A stretch of 9,935 nucleotides of DNA from Bacillota bacterium (lineage in GTDB: Bacteria > Bacillota_E > Sulfobacillia > Sulfobacillales > Sulfobacillaceae): contig JAKAAL010000099.1 of NCBI GenBank assembly GCA_021802375.1, forward strand, positions 1 to 9,935. Direction: 5' to 3'. Position 1 is the first letter of the stretch. Each line of letters starts with the position of its first letter. The position numbers and the translations under genes were made by a program. Positions 1 to 5,750 of this stretch are shown here, piece after piece. The notes beneath the pieces are model-generated. The model made no database searches. It worked only from the letters and a program-made list of their open reading frames with translations, and was not told where the DNA came from.

Positions 1-566
1 ACCACGCCCTTGATGCGGATGAAGGCAATGTGGACGGCAATAATCGCTCCTAAAATCACCGGCATGACCACCACATGCAAGCCATACATTTGGCCGGCGT
101 TTAAGGGATTGAACCAGGCGAATCCGAGCGCGTTCAGGCCGTCTTTCGATTGCACGGCGTTCCATTGCGAGTAAAAGTCGCCCCGCATGAGATAGCCGGT
201 AAACGCGGTCGGAATGGCGACCAACAGGGCGAGGGTTCCAAGCATCCAGGTCCGTTCCCGACCGCCGCGCCATGCGCCCGAAAAGAAGACCCGTAAAAGA
301 TGTAGGATCATGAAAAAGAAAAAGGCCTGAACCGACCAAAAATGGATTCCGCGCAGGTAAAATCCCACGGATGAGATGGTCCACCATTGGGGGCCATTGG
401 CCGCCATGATAATCCCGGATAGCACGAGAATCACGAAGCTCGAGGCCGTCAGCGAGCCTAAGGTATACAGAAGACCCGCCGCATAGTCGGGTAGTTCGGT
501 GGGCAACCAGGTATCCAACGAAAACAGCACGCGCATCTTCTCCCGAACATAAACCGTCCAATTCAT
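1..566 (-). CDS. Cytochrome b/b6-type N-terminal domain protein, partial
   Basis: Membrane di-haem cytochrome b subunit of a quinol-oxidising bc/b6f-like complex; the first 188 codons are present and the gene continues beyond the left edge. The ATG (complement of 564-566) follows a strong AAGGAGGG site at good spacing. Seen in the translation: transmembrane segments near residues 31-55, 74-95, 108-125 and 160-183. Haem ligand pairs are His75/His89 (13 residues between) in the second helix and His164/His179 (14 between) in the fourth. The 14-residue spacing is the b6 type rather than the mitochondrial/bc1 type. An Arg-Val-Phe follows His89 as in the family. After Thr-Gly-Tyr-Leu (123-126) the usual Pro-Trp-Asp is replaced by Met-Arg-Gly-Asp. 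No Rieske gene precedes it, so this is the first gene of its transcript. Family assignment is firm; the exact complex is not known. Confidence 0.88.
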   Translation of the reverse strand, partial: MNWTVYVREKMRVLFSLDTWLPTELPDYAAGLLYTLGSLTASSFVILVLSGIIMAANGPQWWTISSVGFYLRGIHFWSVQAFFFFMILHLLRVFFSGAWRGGRERTWMLGTLALLVAIPTAFTGYLMRGDFYSQWNAVQSKDGLNALGFAWFNPLNAGQMYGLHVVVMPVILGAIIAVHIAFIRIKGV

Positions 567-767
567 GGTATCCCTCCTTTTTTGTACGAACTGCCAAACA
601 ACTTAGGATCCAGTCTATCAAGATGTGCTGGTTGAAACAATTTATGCCGCGTCTTCTGGCTCCCCCTCTTGCTCTAGCCTCTAAATTTCGAGGGCGGGTT
701 CCTTCCCAGGGAATACCAGACTACCCCTAGTACCTGTGGGGCATACGAACCGTGGAGGTGAGGGAAT
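567..767. promoter_or_regulatory. Divergent promoter region between cytochrome b and sqr
   Basis: These 201 bases separate two divergent respiratory genes and must hold both start signals. I see no convincing consensus -35/-10 pair on either strand. On the plus side there is a perfect 11-base palindrome, TTCCCAGGGAA (703-713), loosely flanked by GGT and ACC, and a CCCC/GGGG pair (about 724-741) just upstream of the sqr ribosome binding site. Either could be an operator or a leader hairpin, but that is inference. The cytochrome b ribosome binding site lies at the left end (about 571-580, minus strand). Confidence 0.55.
754..763 (+). promoter_or_regulatory. Ribosome binding site fixing the TTG start of sqr
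   Basis: GGAGGTGAGG lies 4-9 bases before the TTG at 768, depending on which purines pair with 16S rRNA. The protein begins Ala-Lys-Pro-His followed at once by the FAD-binding strand, which matches the usual SQR N-terminus. The ATG at 736 is in another frame, so TTG is the only good start. Confidence 0.75.
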
Positions 768-2045
768 TTGGCAAAACCCCACATTGTGGTGCTTGGTTCG
801 AATTTTGCTGGATTGGGTGCTGCGCAAAAGATCCGTGAATATGGCCAAGATGCCGTGGACATTACTGTCATCGATCGAAAGCCGTATCTGCTATTCATAC
901 CCAACATTGGCATTGAAGTCTTCGAAGACCGCGACCCCTTATACACGATGCACATGCCTCTGGAACCCGCAATGAAAGAGGATCACTTGCAATTTATTCA
1001 AGGCGATGTGCAATCGATTGACGTGGAATCGCAAACGATTGAGTTTTTGCCTACCGAGCGTTTGGGAAGCGCAACCGCCAAACTGCATTATGACTATGTC
1101 GTCATCGCGGTTGGCGCACGTCTGGCGTATGACCAAATTGAAGGCTTCGCCGAGTTTGGCCATACCGTCAGCGATACGTATTACGGCAATCAATTGCGGC
1201 GGTATCTCTATTCTGAATACAAGGGCGGGCCCGTCGCGGTAGGTTCGGTACGATTCCACCAAGGCAGCAAGTCGCGTGAATATGTGCCGATGGCGGAAGC
1301 TGCGTGCGAAGGACCGCCTGTGGAGGTGTCGCTTAGTATTGGACGTTGGCTGGAAGCGCATAACTTTGGCGGCCCCTCCAAAGTCTCCATTTTCACCCCG
1401 GCCGAATGGATTGCCGAGGATGCCGGCATGGGCATCGTGAAAACGCTGTTGGGGCTGGCGGGAAAGATGGGCTATCACTATGTCAACAAGACTTACGACA
1501 TTCGCCGCATAACCCGGGACGGGATCGAGTTCGAGCAGGGCCCCGACATTGAAGCCGAGTTGAAGATCATATTTCCGGACTGGGTGCCCCATCAGTTTCT
1601 TAAGGACCTGCCGATTTCGGATGACGTGGGATTCGTAGAAACCGACATGACCATGCGCAATCCTCGCTTTTCGAATGTCTTCGCATGCGGTGATGCGGCC
1701 GCTGTCACAGTGCCAAAACTCGGCATTTTGGCTCATATGGGAGCTGAAGTGGCGGCTCGACAAATCTGTCAAGACATTGGGCTCATGCACATTGCCCCCG
1801 GGGAGGAGCGCATGCATCCCATCGTCGACTGCATCGGAGACATGGGGCACAACGAAGCCTTTTACATCAGTTCCAACACGTGGTACGGCGGGGATCGAGA
1901 AGTTTTCCGGATGGGGCATATCCCCTTCTTGTTGAAATTGCAGTACAAGGACATGTTCTTCCGTACCAAAGGCAAGGTGCCGCCGTGGGGACTTCCCGCC
2001 GCGGACTTCTTTGCCGAAATGCTGGGAAAGGAAGTAGGCGTATGA
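768..2045 (+). CDS. sqr: Sulfide:quinone oxidoreductase (FAD-dependent)
   Basis: Peripheral membrane flavoprotein that oxidises sulfide to polysulfide/sulfur and passes electrons to quinone. The 425 residues fit the family. Seen: N-terminal Rossmann strand and glycine motif (residues 6-19, with Asn12 in place of the middle Gly); an Asp36-ending second strand; the central Gly-Ala dinucleotide-fold motif (116-117); the redox Cys180 in Ala-Ala-Cys-Glu-Gly-Pro; the FAD-binding Cys-Gly-Asp (307-309) followed by Thr-Val-Pro-Lys-Leu-Gly; and the second redox Cys355 followed by the Asn-Thr-Trp-Tyr-Gly-Gly stretch. The C-terminus (386-420) is hydrophobic/basic, as expected for membrane attachment. From memory, the pattern is closest to the archaeal Acidianus-type SQR. 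The third cysteine found there (Cys129) aligns with Ser135 here. It overlaps the DUF1641 gene by four bases, so the two are translationally coupled. A flavocytochrome c-like dehydrogenase is the less likely alternative. Confidence 0.9.
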   Translation: MAKPHIVVLGSNFAGLGAAQKIREYGQDAVDITVIDRKPYLLFIPNIGIEVFEDRDPLYTMHMPLEPAMKEDHLQFIQGDVQSIDVESQTIEFLPTERLGSATAKLHYDYVVIAVGARLAYDQIEGFAEFGHTVSDTYYGNQLRRYLYSEYKGGPVAVGSVRFHQGSKSREYVPMAEAACEGPPVEVSLSIGRWLEAHNFGGPSKVSIFTPAEWIAEDAGMGIVKTLLGLAGKMGYHYVNKTYDIRRITRDGIEFEQGPDIEAELKIIFPDWVPHQFLKDLPISDDVGFVETDMTMRNPRFSNVFACGDAAAVTVPKLGILAHMGAEVAARQICQDIGLMHIAPGEERMHPIVDCIGDMGHNEAFYISSNTWYGGDREVFRMGHIPFLLKLQYKDMFFRTKGKVPPWGLPAADFFAEMLGKEVGV

Positions 2046-2593
2046 GCAGTACGTATATGGTGGAACAAGGGTCGTCCATTCCGCTGACGAACGAGCAGTG
2101 GCGTGGCCTGGCCCGACTAGGAGATATTGTATCGGTCATCGATGATGCAATGAACGGACCCATGGGCGCTGTTTCGGTCGATTATGTGGTTTCGTTAATG
2201 ACCCTGGCCCCGTCCAACATGCTGGGCGCGGTGCGCGAAGCGCTCCAATTGCTGACGGAATGGCATGAGAAGGGAGTACTGGCGCAAATCCGCGCGCTCG
2301 TCGACATGCTGGCGTCGATCTTGACTCCAGAAAACGTCAATTCGGTCGCACTGGCAACAATCCATAAAGCCCAGCAAAGCAATGTTCCGACTACCCTAAA
2401 GGCACTGTCCCGGGAACTGAGCGATGTCACACATTCCGACACGGCGGGACTGGGAGGGCTTGGTGGTCTGATGAGGCTTATGATGGATAAGGATGTTCAG
2501 GCTGGACTGCGCATGATGGGCATGACGGCGGGGAAAATCCGCAATGTCATGCAGTCCGATCCCAAACGGGGAAGCCCGAGCATGCAGCACTAG
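2042..2593 (+). CDS. DUF1641 family protein, companion of SQR
   Basis: Small protein of 183 residues. The start is the ATG in the ATGA overlap with the sqr stop, preceded by AAAGGAAG (2027-2034). The open frame extends further upstream but only as a shadow within sqr. Seen: mostly helical, no signal peptide and no clear membrane segment; amphipathic helices at about 45-55 and 60-95; then a Gly-rich Gly-Leu-Gly-Gly-Leu block (136-142) leading into Met-Arg-Leu-Met, Asp-Lys-Asp-Val and Gly-Leu-Arg. This is the characteristic C-terminal signature of DUF1641. Family knowledge: such proteins are commonly encoded beside SQR or formate-dehydrogenase-like oxidoreductases, and their biochemical role is not settled. 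Coupling to sqr suggests it helps SQR assembly, membrane docking or activity (inference). The tail after residue 172 is charged and likely disordered. Confidence 0.8.
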   Translation: MSSTYMVEQGSSIPLTNEQWRGLARLGDIVSVIDDAMNGPMGAVSVDYVVSLMTLAPSNMLGAVREALQLLTEWHEKGVLAQIRALVDMLASILTPENVNSVALATIHKAQQSNVPTTLKALSRELSDVTHSDTAGLGGLGGLMRLMMDKDVQAGLRMMGMTAGKIRNVMQSDPKRGSPSMQH

Positions 2594-2605
2594 CCTTCAC
2601 GAGGC

Positions 2606-2719
2606 TCAGGACAACCTGCCCGGTGGAATCGCGCGAGCGCATTCACTAGTACGGCGTAGGCCGAAGCCTTAAGAGATGCCATACGCGGTGGGTTGTCCCT
2701 GAAATGGGCTTCCCACCGG
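2606..2719 (-). ncRNA. Possible structured RNA or transposon-end remnant
   Basis: This part of the non-coding stretch 2594-2937 is packed with complementary segments. TCAGGACAACC (2606-2616) pairs with GGTTGTCCCTGA (2691-2702) with one bulge. CCGGTGG (2620-2626) pairs with CCACCGG (2713-2719). CGGTGGG (2686-2692) pairs perfectly with CCCACCG (2712-2718), competing with the previous pair. A nine-pair hairpin with two bulges spans 2623-2646 and has a GCGA loop on the plus strand. AGGC/GCCT (2658-2669) closes, on the minus strand, a very stable C-UUCG-G tetraloop, which makes the minus strand the slightly better RNA sense. Pairs 2606/2691 and 2620/2713 cross each other, as in a pseudoknot. It could be the right end of an IS200/IS605-type element with its guide-type RNA, orphaned from tnpB, or an unrelated small RNA. 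No transposase gene is visible. Strand and identity are uncertain. Confidence 0.3.
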
Positions 2720-2832
2720 TTCGTGTTATAGAACTTCGTGCCCCTCCCCCATCCGGTTTGGGCCCCTCGCACCGTGCCCTGCTCACAGGACCAACTCCTT
2801 CTTTTTTCGCCACGATTCGTTAAAAAAGCAAC

Positions 2833-2891
2833 TGCGAATTTTCTGGCAGGATATGAATCGATATGCGTAGAAAATTCGCAACACATCCTGC
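2833..2891 (+). promoter_or_regulatory. Interleaved inverted repeats in the tldD leader
   Basis: TGCGAATTTTCT (2833-2844) is the exact reverse complement of AGAAAATTCGCA (2869-2880), giving 12 perfect pairs. GCAGGAT (2846-2852) is the exact reverse complement of ATCCTGC (2885-2891), giving 7 pairs, with two more possible after a mismatch. The order is a-b-a'-b', so the stems interlock. Only four bases separate a' from b', too few to span a 12-pair helix, so in RNA the two stems would probably be alternatives, as in an attenuator or riboswitch-like leader; in DNA they could be operator half-sites. The 16-base centre contains ATCGAT and two ATATG copies. The element ends 46 bases before the tldD start codon. 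The rest of the gap (2720-2832) shows only a C-rich stretch and a T6 run (2802-2807). Confidence 0.45.
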
Positions 2892-2937
2892 TAAAGCAAC
2901 AAAGTGGAAGCTTTCCTGGGAATAAGGAGTTGGGGAG

Positions 2938-4344
2938 ATGTCGGCACAATATCCGGTCGATGAGAGCATTCTATCGGCGCTGTCCGCAGTAGCCATGAGG
3001 GCCGAAGCCGACGAAATCGAAATCCGGCTCGAGTTTAATGAATCCACTCAGATTAACACCTTGAACGAACGGGTGACATCCCAGACGCACGTGGTGGACA
3101 TTGGGGGAAATGTTCGGGCATTTGTGAACGGCGTCGCTGGATTTGTGCATTTCGACGGCTGGGATAACATCCAGCGCCATGTCGATGACGCTATTCAGTT
3201 GGCCAAGTGGCAGTTGGATTTTGGCCAGGCAATCAAGAGAGACGAGGTTCAACCGGTTCGACTCGTGCAGCGTTTGGACATGCGCGAAGATCCCATGGCG
3301 ATCCCCTTAGAGGGAAAAGTGGAGGTGTTATTGCACTACGCGGACATCGCGCGCGCCGCGCATCCCCAGGTGCGATCGGTCAATGCTCGATATTTCGATC
3401 GGTACCGTCACCTGTGGTTTGTGAATAATCGCGGGACTGCAATTGAGCAGGAAAAACTCGACTTGGGGGGCACCATTCTTGTCGTAGCGCGCGACCGTAC
3501 GGGAGTTGCCCAGCGCGGTGTGTCGTTCGGATCGTCCAACGATTTCGGGGCAGTGCGGGGGTTGGAGGAAGAGGTGCGAAGTGCGGCATTGACGGCTGTA
3601 GAGCTTTTGAACACGCCAGAGGTCGTGGGTGGCGAATACCCCGTGGTGGTTGATCCGCATTTGGCCGGTGTGTTTGCACATGAAGCGTTCGGCCACCTCA
3701 GTGAGGCCGATGGCCAAGTCGGTGACGCGGGTCTCTTGGCGGAAATGTATATTGGACGGAATTTCGGACCCAAGGGGTTGCACATCTATGATACTGGGCG
3801 AGATGTTGGCAGCCGTGGATATCTTCCGGTCGATGATGAAGGTGTGGAGGCTGCGGATATCGACCTTATCAAGGACGGCGTTCTGGTGGGCCGCCTGCAT
3901 TCGCGTGAAACGGCCGCGCGCCTCGGTGAAAAGCCGACTGGCAATGCCCGCGCTCTGCATTATCGGTTTCCCCCCATCGTACGCATGCGCAATACCGTCA
4001 TTGCGCCCGGAGACACCCCGTTCGAAGACTTGTTTCGGGGCATCAAGCGAGGAATTTTCGCCAAGGGCACCCATGGAGGACAAACCAATGGTGAACTATT
4101 CACGTTTTTGGCCGCCGAAGCCTATCTCATCGAAGATGGTGTGGTCACGACTCCGCTACGCAATGCGGTATTGACGGGCAACGTATTTAGCACGTTGGCC
4201 GCTATTACGGCGGTTGGCAATGATTTTGTCCGCTATGAAGGCGGCGGGGGCTGTGGCAAGGCGGGTCAAATGCCCTTGCCTGTCAGTCATCATGCGCCGT
4301 CCTTGCGGATTGAACGCTGTCTAGTGGGAGGGCGGGGCGCATGA
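2938..4344 (+). CDS. tldD: Metalloprotease TldD (zinc-binding subunit)
   Basis: Catalytic half of the TldD/TldE heterodimeric zinc protease, a cytoplasmic enzyme that trims unfolded peptides; in E. coli the pair matures microcin B17 and degrades CcdA. The 468 residues are near the usual length. Seen: N-terminal domain (about 10-220) with the typical Val-Arg-Ala-Phe-Val-Asn strand; the zinc motif His248-Glu249-Ala-Phe-Gly-His253 (HExxxH); a C-terminal barrel-like domain; and Cys439 in Gly-Cys-Gly-Lys-Ala-Gly-Gln, the third metal ligand of the family. The active site therefore looks complete. The ATG has AAGGAG (2924-2929) eight bases upstream. The stop overlaps the tldE start as ATGA, so the subunits are made together. 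The leader carries interleaved inverted repeats, suggesting regulated expression. The C-terminus has the usual Leu-Arg-Ile-Glu and Val-Gly-Gly ending. Confidence 0.93.
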   Translation: MSAQYPVDESILSALSAVAMRAEADEIEIRLEFNESTQINTLNERVTSQTHVVDIGGNVRAFVNGVAGFVHFDGWDNIQRHVDDAIQLAKWQLDFGQAIKRDEVQPVRLVQRLDMREDPMAIPLEGKVEVLLHYADIARAAHPQVRSVNARYFDRYRHLWFVNNRGTAIEQEKLDLGGTILVVARDRTGVAQRGVSFGSSNDFGAVRGLEEEVRSAALTAVELLNTPEVVGGEYPVVVDPHLAGVFAHEAFGHLSEADGQVGDAGLLAEMYIGRNFGPKGLHIYDTGRDVGSRGYLPVDDEGVEAADIDLIKDGVLVGRLHSRETAARLGEKPTGNARALHYRFPPIVRMRNTVIAPGDTPFEDLFRGIKRGIFAKGTHGGQTNGELFTFLAAEAYLIEDGVVTTPLRNAVLTGNVFSTLAAITAVGNDFVRYEGGGGCGKAGQMPLPVSHHAPSLRIERCLVGGRGA

Positions 4345-5681
4345 AGGCATTTGCGGAACGGACCTCCGGCGACGACGAGGTGAAATGGACTCGAGAAGAC
4401 ATTGGGGACGCGGCTTTGCTCCACCGGGAGGTATGGTCGGTCGAAGTCAAAGGTGGACAATCCCCCATGGTGCAGCATGGTTCGGAGGAAGTCCGCGCGT
4501 TGCGGATTGTGCACCAAGGGCAGCTAGGGTTTTCGACATCGCGCACGCAGGGATGGGATGAATTGAAGCGTATGGCGTATGAGGCTGCACGGAACGGGCC
4601 GGACACCCGCCTCGACGAGCCCGACCTGAACACGGTGAGGTCCTTCACGCATGGGCCGACTTGGCAACCGGGTTATCTTCGTCATATGACGGAGGGTGCT
4701 CAAACGCTCTATGAGCGTCTGGCGAGCTTCGCTGATGACTTTCGGCCATCCGTCAGCGTGGCCTACCACGCAACGCGAAAAGCGTTATCCAACTCCCGTG
4801 GGGGTTCGGCATCGTGGGAACAGGGGTACTGGGAGATTACGGCGGGGGGTCGCCGCGTATCTGGCACGGACTTTCACGGGCTTAATGAAACGCGGTTGCG
4901 TGCCGATGCCATGCCGGACATCGCTGAACTGGGCAAGTCCCTTGCCGAACGATATCAATGGGGCGAAAAGATTCTGACTGTCGAGAGCGGAAGCTATCCG
5001 GTGATACTGCTCGCCCCAATCGTCATGAGCCTTTTTACATCCGTTCTGGCACGGCTTTCCGGACCCGCATTGATGGCCGGCAACTCGCCGTGGGAGGACC
5101 GTAAGGATCAAGCGGTCTTGTCACCGTTGCTCACGCTCTGGTCGGATCCGATGACACCCGACGGGCCGCGCACGGGACCTTTCGATGACGAAGGAACTCC
5201 GACAGCGGTTCGTCCGTTAATTGAGCAAGGTGTCCTGAGGAATTTCGTTCTGGACCGAGAGACCGCCGGACGCTTGGCCGTTGAGCCTCCGGGTATGGGT
5301 TATCGGCCCGCTTTGAATGCCCTGCCGACATCTCTTCCGTCGAACTTAGTGATCGCCCCTGGTTCGCTATCCCTGGCCGACCTTATCAATAGCTTTCCGC
5401 GGGTCCTCATCCTGCAGGGATGGATTGGTGGCCGGCCGACCAACCCGCTTCGCGGAGACATCTCTGGCAACGCCAGTGATTTGTATTACGCGGAGGACGG
5501 GGCGATTGTCGGCCGCGTCAAGAATGCGGTCGTGAGCCTCAATGCGTTCGACGTCTTGTCACACCAGCTTAGGGCCGTGGGCAGTGACAGCCGCTGGGTT
5601 CCTCAGGGGATGATGCAAGCGGCACCCGGTAAATTGGTGCCACTCTTGATTGATGGCGTCAGCGTCAACGTGAGGAAGTAA
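4341..5681 (+). CDS. tldE: TldE/PmbA, partner subunit of TldD protease
   Basis: Non-catalytic partner of TldD in the heterodimer that encloses the peptide-cleaving chamber. The 446 residues match the family. Seen: at the place where TldD has HExxxH, this protein has Ala-Pro-Ile-Val-Met-Ser (225-230), so it cannot bind the zinc, as expected for TldE. Hallmarks are Phe-Asp-Asp-Glu-Gly-Thr-Pro-Thr (281-288) followed by Ile-Glu-Gln-Gly-Val-Leu (294-299), and the late Thr-Asn-Pro-Leu-Arg-Gly-Asp-Ile-Ser segment (367-375). GGGAGG (4326-4331) lies nine bases before the ATG. The first 25 residues are charged and poorly conserved-looking. It is the last gene of the tldDE pair; the following gap is only 69 bases, so read-through into the importer genes is possible. 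Confidence 0.9.
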   Translation: MKAFAERTSGDDEVKWTREDIGDAALLHREVWSVEVKGGQSPMVQHGSEEVRALRIVHQGQLGFSTSRTQGWDELKRMAYEAARNGPDTRLDEPDLNTVRSFTHGPTWQPGYLRHMTEGAQTLYERLASFADDFRPSVSVAYHATRKALSNSRGGSASWEQGYWEITAGGRRVSGTDFHGLNETRLRADAMPDIAELGKSLAERYQWGEKILTVESGSYPVILLAPIVMSLFTSVLARLSGPALMAGNSPWEDRKDQAVLSPLLTLWSDPMTPDGPRTGPFDDEGTPTAVRPLIEQGVLRNFVLDRETAGRLAVEPPGMGYRPALNALPTSLPSNLVIAPGSLSLADLINSFPRVLILQGWIGGRPTNPLRGDISGNASDLYYAEDGAIVGRVKNAVVSLNAFDVLSHQLRAVGSDSRWVPQGMMQAAPGKLVPLLIDGVSVNVRK

Positions 5682-5687
5682 CACCGA

Positions 5688-5703
5688 GGGCGACCGCCCC
5701 TTC
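5688..5703 (+). terminator. Weak hairpin after tldE
   Basis: GGGC-GACC-GCCC (5688-5699) forms a four-pair stem seven bases after the tldE stop. What follows is C/T-rich (CTTCCCTATTCT) rather than a T run, so it would be at best a weak terminator. It may only dampen transcription into the transporter operon. Confidence 0.22.
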
Positions 5704-5750
5704 CCTATTCTAAGCCATGTCTCTATGCGTTTACTCTAGGAGGAATTATC

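Noticed and set aside
939..1919. Minus-strand reading frame of 326 codons opposite sqr
   Set aside because: It is antisense to a gene with clear SQR motifs; its His/Arg-rich translation has no family features, so it is a by-product of codon bias.
1880..2041. N-terminal extension of the DUF1641 frame
   Set aside because: This part overlaps sqr coding sequence and is Arg/Gly-rich shadow translation; the ATG at 2042 with its upstream AAAGGAAG fits the family length.
2778..2807. Possible terminator: CCTG/CAGG hairpin followed by T6
   Set aside because: The stem is only four pairs and the T run begins 12 bases after it, too far for an intrinsic terminator.
2590..2949. Minus-strand reading frame of 119 codons in the gap before tldD
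   Set aside because: It overlaps the end of the DUF1641 gene and the start of tldD, has no ribosome binding site that I can see, resembles no protein I recognise, and runs through the inverted-repeat clusters, which explain the sequence better as structure.
3328..4083. Minus-strand reading frame of 251 codons opposite tldD
   Set aside because: It lies wholly within tldD, which has an intact zinc motif and third ligand; no ribosome binding site or recognisable domain.
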